Shown: positions 54,544 to 64,000, counted from the first letter of the stretch. The stretch: 64,000 bases of DNA from Bin55 sp965205965 (GCA_965205965.1 CBDBHT010000006.1:496001-560000), one strand, 5' to 3'. Made by a program: numbers and translations. Notes: a model not told the origin generated them from the letters alone.

Positions 54544-55818
54544 TCAAGTGTTCCTCTGGCAAACAATGATGTACTCCAACGACATGGTCTCCGACTTGCA
54601 TCCCGTGACATTGGTTGGGGAATTCTGCGACGGCATAACCTTATTGCTGATTTGCCTCACAGCTATCGAATCGACTGTCAGCCCCAATCCAGTCATGAAA
54701 GAGGCGGTGATCTGATCCATGGGAATCTTCTGATTCTTCACTGTCCGATTACCTACGACGAAGCACATGTAACCACTAGGCTTCACGCATTGCAAAATAT
54801 TCATTAGAGCACGATGATAGCTGTTGAAGAAACGTAACACGTCCATCGCGCGTTTTGGATCAATCTTGTCTATGCGTTCGATGGTCTCCATCAGGACACC
54901 ATGATTGCCAAGTTTCTGACAAATGTTTTTTCTGTTGCCCAGCGATAGCTTGTAGTAATCGTGATTTGTTTGAAAATCGGAAGCCAGGTCGCTCGTCCAC
55001 TCGAAGCCAAAGCTGGTGTATTGTTCGTACGCCACTGTAGTGCCACTATCGCCATAGGGTGGAGACGTAAGAACCATGTCCGCCTTGATGTCATTGGGAA
55101 CGTCGCTTTCAACATCCTGCAACATCAGTCTCGCGGACCGCCTCGGCAATTCGGTCTGCAGAAACACTTCGATCATCGCCTCCATGTGGGAAAGGAACAA
55201 GGGAAGAACCTCGTTTTTCATGCACATGCGTTTTGCTTCATGCATGCGATATCTCTTGAACTCGCCGTTCCTCGTGAACGACTGGTTACGACAGATAAGT
55301 GCAAAACAAGCAGTAAAGAAACTGGAATAACGGTAGCTCTTTCTCTTCAGGACATGTCGGATCCGTCCTAGATCGGTAACGATTCTAGGATCGTACCAAG
55401 TGTCGATGTTTCTGATACGAGGTACATCTACCGCCCTTTGTCTGATGATTGTTTTTCTCAAATCGCTGAATTCGCCTAGAAGCATCTCTTCGTCGTAAAT
55501 CGTCGTCTTCGCCTTGGAAATCAATAGGGCGATTGGGTTGATGTCGAATCCAACCACATCATGTCCGTGCATAATTCCCTGTAGCAAAGTCACTCCACTG
55601 CCACAAAATGGATCTAGGATCACACTTCCAGACTCGACATATTTCTCAATAAAATAGTCGACTAGCAATGGATGCAACATGGCGGGATACGGATGTAACC
55701 GATGTCTGCCGCGGAGCAACGGCTCTCCTCGAAAGGAGAGCCGTTCACAATAAATCCTTGGATAGTCCCGAATGCTTAATTTCAACTGTTTGACAATATC
55801 AGCGTGAGGTTTGTACAA
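54544..55818 (-). CDS. DNA methyltransferase of the R-M pair (SPPY type)
   Basis: A 424-residue SAM-dependent amino-methyltransferase. Motif I 'VILDPFCGSGVTLLQ' (about residue 66) precedes the catalytic motif IV 'DMVLTSPPYGDS' (about 260), the alpha-like order with the recognition part between them. SPPY usually indicates N4-cytosine methylation, matching MvaI/BcnI systems. The family N-terminus 'SFRGEPLLRGRHRLHPYP' is also present. It would protect sites from the neighbouring endonuclease. The start seems to be TTG 55818, overlapping the end of the resolvase fragment by 37 bp. Confidence 0.9.
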   Translation of the reverse strand: MYKPHADIVKQLKLSIRDYPRIYCERLSFRGEPLLRGRHRLHPYPAMLHPLLVDYFIEKYVESGSVILDPFCGSGVTLLQGIMHGHDVVGFDINPIALLISKAKTTIYDEEMLLGEFSDLRKTIIRQRAVDVPRIRNIDTWYDPRIVTDLGRIRHVLKRKSYRYSSFFTACFALICRNQSFTRNGEFKRYRMHEAKRMCMKNEVLPLFLSHMEAMIEVFLQTELPRRSARLMLQDVESDVPNDIKADMVLTSPPYGDSGTTVAYEQYTSFGFEWTSDLASDFQTNHDYYKLSLGNRKNICQKLGNHGVLMETIERIDKIDPKRAMDVLRFFNSYHRALMNILQCVKPSGYMCFVVGNRTVKNQKIPMDQITASFMTGLGLTVDSIAVRQISNKVMPSQNSPTNVTGCKSETMSLEYIIVCQRNT

Positions 55819-56258
55819 GGATTATACTGGATGATTATCCAGTTTCTGGGTGCGACTTCGTAGGTTCGTGCAAAGGTCGACCTGTTGATGCTAGATAGCC
55901 TCGAGAGTTCGGATAGTGTTCGTCTCTCGTTTCGCATTTTGGTCACCTCGATATGCTGATCCTTATTCAGTGCAAACGGTCGATGACCGCCCGATCTACC
56001 CCTAGCTCGAGCTGCTACAAGTCCTTCCATTATTCTCTGACGAATACGATCCCGCTCGAATTCCGCAATGACCGCAAACATGTGGAAGATTAGTTTGCTC
56101 TGCGGAGAATTGGTGTCGATCGATTCGTCCATCGACTGAAACTGCGCTCCCAAAGTATTAATTTTGGCTATCAGATCCAGCAGGTCCCACAACGATCTTG
56201 AAAGCCTATATAAGTTAATTACCACCACAGTATCACCTGGTCGCAGGTAGGTAAACAA
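55782..56258 (-). pseudogene. Serine recombinase lacking its N-terminus
   Basis: 158 residues of a resolvase/invertase: 'DTVVVINLYRLSRSLWDLLD' with the conserved R-L-S-R, 'FHMFAVIAEFERDRIRQRIM' and the helix-turn-helix region 'RRTLSELSRLSSINRSTFAR'. The first ~55 residues with the catalytic Ser are missing; a stop and IS1595 sequence lie upstream. The C-terminal tail runs into the methyltransferase start. It may have served to mobilise the R-M pair. Confidence 0.8.
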
Positions 56259-56325
56259 TTCTCAAGTACGGGTTGCTAGCGATCGTCGCCCGAACTTCGT
56301 TCCTGGTAGATCTTTTCGCCTCAAT

Positions 56326-57345
56326 CTACGGTCGCGCCCCAGAGTCCAGACCGTTATCAGCGACAAGACTCCTATACATCAATCGTCTCCCAACCATGCG
56401 TGTCACCACGGTATTCATTTGATCAACCGTATCCCAATCACGGGTATTGTGCCTGCCTGCAAATTCATGAACATATCGGTGCAGATGCTTCGGGCTCATC
56501 TTGTGGAAGGTTCCGTGGTAGCCCCGCTTCAAAAGAGACCAGAATGACTCCACCCCATTGACATGCACCATCCCGTTTACGTACTCACTCACGCTGTGGT
56601 TGACGGTCTTGTGGTTAAGGCAGTCCCTCGTATGACGGGTTATCGTCAGTATAGATGCGAGTCCCTTCTGCCATACTGGATGTGACAAAACCCTGTAATG
56701 TCGTTTTCCTGATGTTAGGTACGACATCTGCTTTGATCTTTTTTGTTTTTCTATCCTTGACCCCTGCTACTGCCGTCTTGCCTACAGTCCCCCGGCCAGC
56801 GTTCAATTTCCTGGATGCGTGTTTGTTTCGTTCTTTTCCTCCCACGTAGGTTTCATCTGCCTCTCTACAGGGCCTTCAAACGGAGAGGCGTTGAAATCAA
56901 ACGCCTCCCGTATCCGGTGCGCCATGAACCATGCGGTTTTTTGAGTGATGTTCAGATCTCTGTGCAATCTCATGCTGGATACACCTTTGAGACTGGAAAC
57001 ATGAAGATAGATCGCTATGGCCCATTTTTGCAGAGGCAGACGGGATGCTTCCATTGCTGTCTCCGTACGCATACTGAAATTCTTGCGACACACGCCACAC
57101 CACCACCGAGACGGCTTGCCAGAAGGAGTCGGTTTCACCTTTTCGGTTGCATGACAGCGAGGACAGCAAAGATGCTCGTTATTCGTGCCCCATCGTATCG
57201 TTTCCAGCCACCGTTCTGCCGTTTCACTATCTGGAAACTTGGCGAACAAGTCCATTAAAGAAATCCCTTCCCGATGAGACCTCCTCGGAGATTTTCCAGT
57301 TTCTTTGTATTCTTTCGCTTTGCCGGGCATATTCAATCTTCTCAA
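56326..57345 (-). pseudogene. IS1595-family transposase (second type), two frameshifts
   Basis: Three consecutive frames make up one ISXO2-like transposase: 56803-57345 carries 'ISLMDLFAKFPDSETAERWL' and the zinc ribbon ('CPRCHATEKV', 'WWCGVCRKNF'); near 56850 the frame shifts at 'EGPVE', where the expected D-E-T-Y-V-G-G-K appears in the next frame ('GGKERNKHASRKLNAGRGTV'); after 'YTDDNPSYEGLP' near 56615 it shifts again to 'HKTVNHSVSEYVNGMVHVNG' with the catalytic Asn/Glu block 'VESFWSLLKRGYHGTFHKMS'. Inactive as read. Confidence 0.9.
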
Positions 57346-57445
57346 TATCTACTAATATGGAAATTTTAGATTGAGAAGTTTGCCTTGTCAAGTATATAAT
57401 TGCCAAAGATAATATTCTCACGGGACTATTGAGGAATAAGTAATA

Positions 57446-57550
57446 GGCACCTCTATTTATTGTTGTTTTGACAAATTGTTATATAACTTATTGATTCTTA
57501 AGAATTATTTTTATGGTAATAGAGGTCCTGTAGATTTAATAGAGGTGCCC
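57446..57550. mobile_element. MITE-3, copy 3 (tips only alike)
   Basis: About 105 bp with tips GGCACCTCTATTTATTG and TTAATAGAGGTGCCC. The AT-rich inside differs from copies 1 and 2 and includes the palindrome ATTCTTAAGAAT followed by T-rich sequence, which could end transcription. TAAT occurs at both flanks. Confidence 0.6.
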
Positions 57551-57552
57551 TA

Positions 57553-58027
57553 ATGTTACTTATCACTTATCTTACTTTTGACGGTAACTGTCGAGAAGCG
57601 TTCGAATTCTACTCGGTCAATTTTCGGGACCGAGTTTCAAGTGTTCACAACATATGGTGAAGGGCTGCATGATATGCAAGTGTCAGAAGCTGATAAGGAC
57701 AAGGTCATGCACGTTTCATTGCCCATCGGGTCCGGTGTATTAATGGGTAGCGATAACGTCGACTGTCATGGCCATGATAGCCCACCACTGGTAATCGGTA
57801 ATAATTTTGCACTTTCTTATAGTACTGAGAGCAAGCAGCAGAGCGACGGCCTACTTGCCAAACTGTCCGAGGGAGGCTCAGTTACAATGCCAATAAGCAG
57901 GCAAAACTACATGACAAGTTTCATAACTCGCGCTAATGAAACGGGATGTCAACGCCATCAAAGATGCATGGCCTTTTTCGAGTTAATTGCAACGATGGGG
58001 CTGCTGAAGAACGATTACGCTACTTGA
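57553..58027 (+). pseudogene. PhnB-like VOC (glyoxalase) protein, frameshifted
   Basis: The gene starts at ATG 57553 ('MLLITYLTFDGNCREAFEFY'), shifts frame near 57625, and continues as 'GTEFQVFTTYGEGLHDMQVS' and 'VMHVSLPIGSGVLMGSDN'. The expected C-terminal motif with a Trp-Gly and 'FGI.W' is garbled after 'VTMPISRQNY', so at least two lesions are present. PhnB-like proteins are VOC-fold proteins of uncertain function. Confidence 0.75.
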
Positions 58028-58049
58028 CTGAATACGCGTACGGTAATTA

Positions 58050-58067
58050 GTGTCTGTGGGAGAACCC
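58050..58067. mobile_element. Solo ISNCY/IS1202-like tip
   Basis: GTGTCTGTGGGAGAACCC matches the first 18 bases of the element at 17373 and is followed at once by an IS4-c tip. Confidence 0.5.
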
Positions 58068-58692
58068 AGAAATTCTCCGTGAACGGAATTTGGGTCTTTA
58101 CTCACGGTTCTCGGACGACCGTGGTGTTGCGATGTGCCGCGAAGCGGGTCTTGACCCTCTGAATTCGGTTTTTTCAGCCCCCCGTGAAGAGACGTTGCGT
58201 CCTGTGCGATCCACGCGGATGCGTGCGCTCCCGCCGTTCGAGCGATGCCCTTCAGCCATCCGTCCGTTCGGCGGTTGCTTGGCAGGCGCCCCAGCACGGG
58301 GTTCAGGAAGTGTCGAAGGCTGGTGTGGCGACATGCGACGGCCGCTCGGTGAACCGATACCGCGTTCGCGCCAGCCGGCCGGGGAACGGCATGAGGATCA
58401 GGTGCGAGCGCAATGGTTTCCACAGCGCGTAACGGGGTCTGGCCTTCGCTAGTGCGGCTTAGAACAGCGGGCAGCACAACTCCTGCAACGGGTCGAGCAG
58501 GAACGCCAACATCAGCAGCAGTGCGGTGGCTAGATGCTGACGCCCGTGCCCGAAGTTGTGTTTCAACTCGTAGCCCTAGTTCTTCAGCGTGTTCAAGGTT
58601 CCGTTCTCGATCTTCCAGCGACTGCGCGCCGCCCGGCAGTCTGCGCCGTAGAAAAATTTTGATACATTTTTAGGATGAATAGTTTATAAATA

Positions 58693-59766
58693 GGCTCTTA
58701 TGTATCCATTTGTGTATAGTTTGCCAAATGAGGTGAAAGGAAGTCTGCCTCCATCGATTCTTCAAGTTTGAATTCCGATCTCATCAACCAGCGCATGTAG
58801 TGGTCCAGGTAGCGTGTAGAGACACCGCGGTGGTGATGGTTCAGCCATCGCTGCATGGTCATATGACGCGGGTTAACCGTGTTGAGATGCCAACTCCCGC
58901 GGCGAAGTTCACGTCGGCTGACGCGAACCACTTCCTGGTGAATGTTCAGGCTCCGGCTTGCCATTTCGTAGCTGGGATGTCCATCGGTGACACACACGCA
59001 ATCTTCGGCCAGCCCCTTCCGACATTGCCGGAGCGATGTCCGTCCCCGCCGTCGACGAGAGGGCTTCCATATCAGTCGGCCTGCCGCGAGATGCTGCGCT
59101 GCCATCAAGACGGGCCGCTGGTCCGACACCAGCCCCTCGGCGTCCGCGATTTCCTCCTCGCTCGCGCGGAAGGCGACGCTTTGTTAAGGAACGATCTCCC
59201 TTGCAGCTCTCCAGAAAATAGGTCTCGTCCGACCTCCACGATTCCTTTGAGTCTTGAGCCTTTCTACTGCTTGCCAAGCAAGCGATGCCGCCACAAGAAT
59301 GCGGTTCGGTAAGCGATCCCGCATCGCTCGGCCGACTGATGCAGCGTCAGCCGATCTCGCAAACACCCTTCGAATACCGACCACTTCGACTTGTGCCTCA
59401 AAGCCAGCAAGATGAGTCCCGGTCAGCGCGTGAAAGGTTCGTCCGCACGATGCCGAACGGCAACGAAATCGACACAAGCCTGCCGACTTCCCGTAACGCA
59501 CCACCCCCGAGGAACCGCAATGCGTACATACTCGCAATCGGTCCAACTCTGCTTCCCGTTGACGAACTGGTTCGGGTAGTTCGTCACTCTTGACCGATTT
59601 CTGGACTCCGAGTATCAGTCTCCGCTTCTGCGCTGGGGTCAGCCTAAGAATCTGGTTTAGCATCTCCTTGAATTCGCGAGGACTCATTGGTTTTCCTCAA
59701 CCCATTGAACTATCGCATAGTATAGCTGCTTGTTAGTCACTCCCAACATAAGACTACATAAGAGCC
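58693..59766 (-). mobile_element. IS1595-family element (third type) with 8-bp target duplication
   Basis: 1074 bp with inverted ends GGCTCTTATGTA and TACATAAGAGCC, flanked by TATAAATA at 58685-58692 and 59767-59774. An 8-bp duplication is normal for the family. It is inserted in MITE-2. Confidence 0.9.
58698..59687 (-). pseudogene. IS1595-family transposase, frameshifted
   Basis: The start 'MSPREFKEMLNQILRLTPAQ' at 59687 leads to the zinc ribbon ('RVCTHCGSSGVVRYG', 'CRFRCRSASCGRTF'). Near 59200 the frame shifts to 'SWRSDETYFLESCKGDRSL' with a catalytic Asp/Glu, and then to 'EDCVCVTDGHPSYEMASRSL' and 'WHLNTVNPRHMTMQRWLNHH'. At least two frameshifts; otherwise well preserved. Confidence 0.88.
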
Positions 59767-60085
59767 TATAAATAATTCAGAATAGAAATTTCATACTTTA
59801 TTAATACGTATTTTAGATTGTTCTTCCTACTAAAGAGCGTTTCTACGTTTTTACGGTGCAGACTGCCGGGCGGACCGGAAGATCCGTGACCTAGGTGAAC
59901 TCCCGCCGCGCATCCTCGGCGGAGCCACGCCGTTTCGAACTCTGAAGCACCGGGACCTTCAAGTCAGGGTTCGCAGCATTCAGTTCCATGTCCGTCACCA
60001 CGCGCGACTGGCGGTCCCGATCCTGTCCCTCGGGCGAGGGACCCGCAAACCAGAGCGTATTCGAGCGGTCCCGCTGATCCTGCAG

Positions 60086-60910
60086 ATGCCGAAAGTGCGG
60101 GTGCGTGACCGCGACTCGTCCGTGATGCTCCGTTCTTCGCTGGTGCCGCCGTACGTGTGCAAGGCCGGGAGCCTGTCGACGGCGGGCGGCCTAGCTGTAC
60201 CTGAAGGGTGTGTCCAGCGGCCATATGCAGAAGGCTTGGCAGGTGCTGGTGGGAGCCCAGCCGAAACGAAAGGTTTTTCAGCGAGCACGGCGGCACGACT
60301 GAAGGCCGGCTGGGCAGAGGAGTACGAGAAGTTCCGGCGGAGCCGGCTGGCCCATCGGAGCTGAGTCCTCGACTTCTGGCCCGCGTTGCGCGAAATCTAT
60401 CCGGAGGCCCGCGCGCAGTGCTGCTGGGTGCACAAGACTGCGAACGTCCTGAACCAGCTGCCGACACACGCGCAGAGCAAGGCCAAATGGGACTTGCGGG
60501 AGGATGATCTGGAATGCCGCCGGCGGTCGCGCCAGCATGCAGAGCGGGCGTTCGATGTTTTCCTGCGCCTGTACGGCGTGAAATACGGGAAAGCGGCGGC
60601 ATGCTTGGCCAAGGATCGGAAGGTGCTGCTGACGTTCTACGACTTCCCCCGCCGAACACTGGCCGAGCATCCGCACCACTAAACCCGATCAAGCCAACCT
60701 TCGCCACCATCCGTTATCCCACGCGCCAGACGCGGAGCTGCATGACCCAAGTGGGTATGCTGCACGTGATCTGCAAACTGGGGCGGTGTGCGGAATAGCC
60801 GGTGGCAACGGTTGCGGGGATACCAGAAACTTGCTAAAGTCATCCAGGGCGTGCCGTTCCAGGATGGCTTGGAACGGCATCAACAGGATGGATCAACCTG
60901 CAGCGAAGAA
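60086..60910 (+). pseudogene. IS256-type transposase (second type), degraded
   Basis: Pieces in several frames: 'KVRVRDRDSS' and 'SSLVPPYVCKAGS' (N-terminal part), 'YLKGVSSGHMQKAWQVLVG', 'QCCWVHKTANVLNQLPTHAQ' (the IS256 signature with Cys-Trp-Val-His), 'AAACLAKDRKVLLTFYDFPR', 'PTFATIRYPTRQT' and 'YQKLAKVIQGVPFQDGLERH'. Stops and indels are many. The 5' part is lost at the join with the IS4-c relic. 60911-61300 holds no gene and includes the region upstream of the solute-binding protein. Confidence 0.85.
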
Positions 60911-61326
60911 CCGGTTGCCGCTTGATGCCGTTGCCGCCGTGTACACCAGATTTGGCAAGAACTCCGAACTGGTCCCCCATACTGGCTCTCAAAAAACAGT
61001 CGACCGCTGCGTCAATCAAAATTTTAAAGTTAGTATCATGGCCCGACATTGCGAACCCATTAAGCCTAGAATCTAGGAACAAATAATCAAAGCCGTTTTT
61101 CCGTACTGTACATGAACGCTTTTCTCCTTAGTCAAAGGAGTGCGTATCTCGTGGAGAAAAAACACATCTAGAGACTCTCATAGAAAATTAAACTTGCTGG
61201 CTACGGTTGCATGCAGTATCCAAAAATGAAACCGATTCTCGCAAGATATACGTTCAAAACAATCTAAAATTGGTACTTACCTTTTGCATAATTGAATAAC
61301 TTCTCGTGGAGATAGAAACTACAAGC

Positions 61327-63075
61327 ATGGTTAAATCTACTATTATTGGTTGCGCTTTAGCACTTGCCACCTTTATATTAGCTGCGTGTTCAAGCGAAGA
61401 ATCAGCACTCATTAGCCAAGAGCAAGAGAGTGCGACGGGACAACCGGCAAATACGCACCTGAAAATCCTTTACTGGCAAGCACCATCAACTCTTAACCCA
61501 TACCTGTCCAGCGGCACGAAAGACAACGAAGCAGCATCCATGGTAATTGAACCACTAGCCAATTATGACGAAAACGGCGCAATGGCACCGGTATTAGCGG
61601 TGCAAATACCTACATTAGAAAACGGAGGCATCGCTGAAGATTCGAAAAGCATTACTTGGCAACTAAAGCCGGAGATTGTCTGGTCCGACGGGACTCCATT
61701 TACTGCACACGATGTCGTTTTCACCGGTGAGTATTGCAAAAATGAAGAACTGGGCTGTAGCTCCAAAGCAAATTTCGAAGACGTGGCGTATTTCGAAGCA
61801 CTTGACGGTCTAACGGTGCGGATCACTTTTTCGACCATCAAACCTTTCCCTTACGGCCCATTCATCGGTGCCACATCGCCGATAATTCAAAAAGAGCAGT
61901 TTAAACACTGTCTCGGCCTGAGAGCACAAGAATGTACGGAGCAAAATTTCGGTCCCATAGGAACCGGGCCGTTCAAAGTTGACGAATTTCGTGCAAATGA
62001 CGTGGTTTCCTATTCCGCGAACGAACTTTACCGCCAAGAAGATAAGCCTTACTTCAAAACTGCGGTCATTAAAGGAGGGGGCGATGCGGCTTCTGCAGCG
62101 CGTGCTGTACTGGAAACAGGAGAATTCGATTATGCATGGAATCTCCAAGTTGAACCAGAAATCCTCAATCAGATGGTTCAGGTAGGAAGAGGCCATATCG
62201 TAGCGGGTTTTGGTTCCCAAGTCGAGCGCATCATTGTTAACTTAACGAACAGTGGTACTTCACTAGATAAGGATCGCCGGTCGTTATATTTGGACGGTAC
62301 TAATCCGCATCCATTTCTTTCGGACCCCAACGTGCGGCGTGCACTATCGTTGGCAATTGACCGTCAAGTACTGGTTGACGTGGGTTATGGACCCGCAGGT
62401 GAGGTGACGTGTAACGTACTTCCAGCACCTAAGATTTACGTCTCAACCTCGAACGATGGGTGTAAGACGCAGAATATTGAAAAAGCGAATCAACTCCTAT
62501 CGGAGGCTGGATGGCTCATGGGTGAAGATGGTGTTCGGGTAAAGGATGGGGTTCGACTTTCCATTCTATATCAAACGTCGACCAATTCCGTTCGTCAAGC
62601 GAACCAGGCATTAATTAAGCAGATGTGGGCCCAGATCGGTGTAGAAACGGAGCTGAGAAATATCGACGGTGCGGTCTTCTTCGGAGGAGACCCGTCAAGC
62701 CCGGATACGTTTCAGAAATTCTACGCCGACGTCCAAATGTATACTAACAATTTTGATGGTATTGATCCGGAAAATTACATGCGTGGTTGGCTATGTTCCA
62801 AGATGCCTGGACCAGAAAATCAATGGATTGAAACGAACATACCTCGCGCTTGTTCTAGTGAGTACGATGAACTAGTTGCTCAGCTGTCGCAGACCGCGGA
62901 TCTAAATACCCGTGCGGAGATAGCTAAGAGCATGAACGATATTATCGTAACCAATCACTGGATTATTCCCTTGATTCATAGAGCAAAATTATCGGCCATC
63001 TCTAACACGCTAAAGGGTGTACACATGAACGCGTGGGATTCTGAACTTTGGAATGTAGCCGACTGGCATCGTTGA
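61327..63075 (+). CDS. Peptide-type ABC transporter solute-binding lipoprotein
   Basis: About 582 residues, family 5 extracellular solute-binding protein (DppA/OppA-like). ATG 61327 gives a lipoprotein signal with lipobox 'FILAACSS', so the protein is lipid-anchored and binds substrate in the periplasm. Typical blocks: 'HLKILYWQAPSTLNPYLSSG', 'SITWQLKPEIVWSDGTPFTA' with 'HDVVFT', 'GPIGTGPFKVDEF', 'DPNVRRALSLAIDRQVLVDV' and 'IIVTNHWIIPLIHRA'. A GTG at 61306 would extend it by seven residues but move the signal inward. A permease gene follows after 55 bp. Substrate is probably an oligopeptide or similar; not determinable here. Confidence 0.92.
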   Translation: MVKSTIIGCALALATFILAACSSEESALISQEQESATGQPANTHLKILYWQAPSTLNPYLSSGTKDNEAASMVIEPLANYDENGAMAPVLAVQIPTLENGGIAEDSKSITWQLKPEIVWSDGTPFTAHDVVFTGEYCKNEELGCSSKANFEDVAYFEALDGLTVRITFSTIKPFPYGPFIGATSPIIQKEQFKHCLGLRAQECTEQNFGPIGTGPFKVDEFRANDVVSYSANELYRQEDKPYFKTAVIKGGGDAASAARAVLETGEFDYAWNLQVEPEILNQMVQVGRGHIVAGFGSQVERIIVNLTNSGTSLDKDRRSLYLDGTNPHPFLSDPNVRRALSLAIDRQVLVDVGYGPAGEVTCNVLPAPKIYVSTSNDGCKTQNIEKANQLLSEAGWLMGEDGVRVKDGVRLSILYQTSTNSVRQANQALIKQMWAQIGVETELRNIDGAVFFGGDPSSPDTFQKFYADVQMYTNNFDGIDPENYMRGWLCSKMPGPENQWIETNIPRACSSEYDELVAQLSQTADLNTRAEIAKSMNDIIVTNHWIIPLIHRAKLSAISNTLKGVHMNAWDSELWNVADWHR

Positions 63076-63130
63076 CACACACTCGTTGATACACACCACA
63101 AGCGTCCATATGAGATGAGGCTCTCGACTC

Positions 63131-64000
63131 ATGCTTCGATATGTCAGTAAGCGACTGGCATTCGCAATTCCGACATTAATTGCAATCAGTTTTGTTCTGT
63201 TTGCACTGCTAGATCTCGCGCCGAATGATCCTACCGGACAATTGCCGCTAACCATTCCTCCGGAAGTTCGGGTACAGATTCGACAATCTCTGGGCTTGGA
63301 CGAGCCATTCCATATCCGCTATTTCAAGTGGATGGAGCAGTTCTTTATCAACGAACCGCTAAACCTTGTAGAACGAACCTTTGGAATAGAAATAGGGGAT
63401 TCGAGCTCGCGCTTGAGAGTACGTTCATGGGCTACACGAAGTCCGGTCGTTGACTTGATCGCAGAACGCATTCCACAGACGTTGTGGGTCGTCGGCTTAT
63501 CGTATGTAGTGGGTATTTTTATTGCGCTTCCGATCGGCGTGATCTCTGCGTATAAGCAGTACAGTTGGTTCGATCAGATTGGAACGTTCATTTCCATGAT
63601 CGGCTTTTCGATCCCGACATTTTTCACCGGTTTAGTAGTCATCATCATTTTTAGCGTGACGCTTTCTTGGCTACCATCTATTTACGATACGACACACGAG
63701 GTCACCGACTTCTCCAGTTTCTGGTTTCAGTTGAAACAGATTGCAATGCCCGTGTTGGTTCTTGCGTTCTATAACGCAGCCCAGCTCAGTCGTTTCATGC
63801 GAGCATCCGTTCTCGAGAATCTAAACCTTGACTACGTTCGCACTGCCCGGGCCAAAGGGCTTCGCGAACGGGCGGTCTTGGGATTGCACATTCTGCGGAA
63901 CAGCATGATCCCCGTAGTTACAATGATTGCGCTCGGAGTACCCACGATATTTTCAGGTGCCATCATTACCGAGCAGATTTTTCGAATAAATGGATTAGGT
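63131..64000 (+). CDS. DppB/OppB-like ABC transporter permease, cut by window end
   Basis: 290 codons visible. 'MLRYVSKRLAFAIPTLIAIS' is the first membrane helix and 'SLGLDEPFHIRYFKWM' the family's periplasmic loop. Further helices include 'TLWVVGLSYVVGIFIALPIG' and 'IGTFISMIGFSIPTFFTGLV'. The cytosolic EAA loop that contacts the ATPase is 'DYVRTARAKGLRERAVLGLH' with 'ILRNSMIPVV'. An inserted loop around residues 75-105 is longer than in E. coli DppB. Second permease and ATPase genes are expected beyond the window. Confidence 0.93.
   Translation, partial: MLRYVSKRLAFAIPTLIAISFVLFALLDLAPNDPTGQLPLTIPPEVRVQIRQSLGLDEPFHIRYFKWMEQFFINEPLNLVERTFGIEIGDSSSRLRVRSWATRSPVVDLIAERIPQTLWVVGLSYVVGIFIALPIGVISAYKQYSWFDQIGTFISMIGFSIPTFFTGLVVIIIFSVTLSWLPSIYDTTHEVTDFSSFWFQLKQIAMPVLVLAFYNAAQLSRFMRASVLENLNLDYVRTARAKGLRERAVLGLHILRNSMIPVVTMIALGVPTIFSGAIITEQIFRINGLG

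Larger units (their letters stand above)
58632..59870. mobile_element. MITE-2, copy 3, split by IS1595
   Basis: Ends CCCGGCAGTCTGC and GCAGACTGCCGGG. Removing the IS1595 insertion and one target copy gives about 157 bp, the size of copies 1 and 2, with the same inner sequence. Confidence 0.85.
58068..60085 (-). mobile_element. IS4-c relic interrupted by MITE-2, itself interrupted by IS1595
   Basis: The tip CAGAAATTCTCCGTGAACGG is at 58068. Transposase sequence runs on the minus strand to 58631 ('AFLLDPLQELCCP', 'KIENGTLNTLKN') and resumes after the MITE at 59871-60085 with the part matching 'VTDL' and 'LKVQVLQSSERRG' of IS4-b. It then joins an IS256-type pseudogene. Frameshifts and stops are frequent. 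Confidence 0.78.

Overview
The window looks like a chromosomal segment of a gammaproteobacterium. The best marker is the gene string dapF, DUF484, xerC and a YigB-like HAD phosphatase (5237-8415), an arrangement typical of that class. Resident genes have moderate GC and ordinary codon use. Between them lie GC-rich insertion sequences, mostly broken, nested in one another, or reduced to ends. I count IS4-like (three sister groups, here called IS4-a, -b and -c), IS5, IS256, IS630, IS1380, IS1595 and ISNCY/IS1202-like material, plus at least five short MITE-like families. Such IS proliferation with pseudogenes suggests relaxed selection, for example a host-associated or bottlenecked lifestyle; that part is inference.

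Layout. 1-5060: end of one gene, then an IS256/IS4/ISNCY pile. 5237-8415: dapF operon. 8416-9110: MITE and IS remnants. 9236-9940: TorF-like outer-membrane protein. 10121-11310: MITE and IS630 relic. 11459-15713: type I secretion ABC protein, HlyD-type adaptor, and a cyclic-nucleotide-binding/PP2C phosphatase. 15889-16506: HD phosphohydrolase. 16751-23890: nested elements, including a DruA/DUF4338 cassette with inverted arms of about 221 bp. 24114-25266: methylmalonyl-CoA-epimerase-like protein and a small membrane protein. 25711-27627: IS1595, IS1380 and IS4-c relics. 27638-33163: giant FecR/cadherin-repeat protein. 33360-36737: chimeric IS4, MITE and IS630. 36734-37327: STAS protein and a coupled ORF. 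37478-39384: DruA-transposase chimera and repeats. 39446-40117: iodotyrosine-deiodinase-like nitroreductase. 41006-47954: membrane protein, then the RDD/SpoIIM and DUF58/MoxR/DUF4350/DUF4129 cluster. 49357-56258: AlbA_2 protein, IS5 copies, a type II restriction-modification pair and a truncated resolvase. 56326-60910: IS1595, VOC pseudogene and a three-level nest. 61327-64000: start of a peptide ABC transporter operon.

How genes may work together. The secretion operon, the FecR/cadherin protein and the PP2C/STAS proteins could form a regulated adhesin-export module, although scattered over 25 kb. The MoxR/DUF58/SpoIIM/RDD genes form a known but poorly understood envelope-associated ATPase cluster. 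The AlbA_2 gene and the R-M pair look like a small defence region invaded by IS5 and IS1595. The most unusual structure is the DruA cassette, which shares its tips with a separate IS4 transposase element and appears to move without a transposase of its own.
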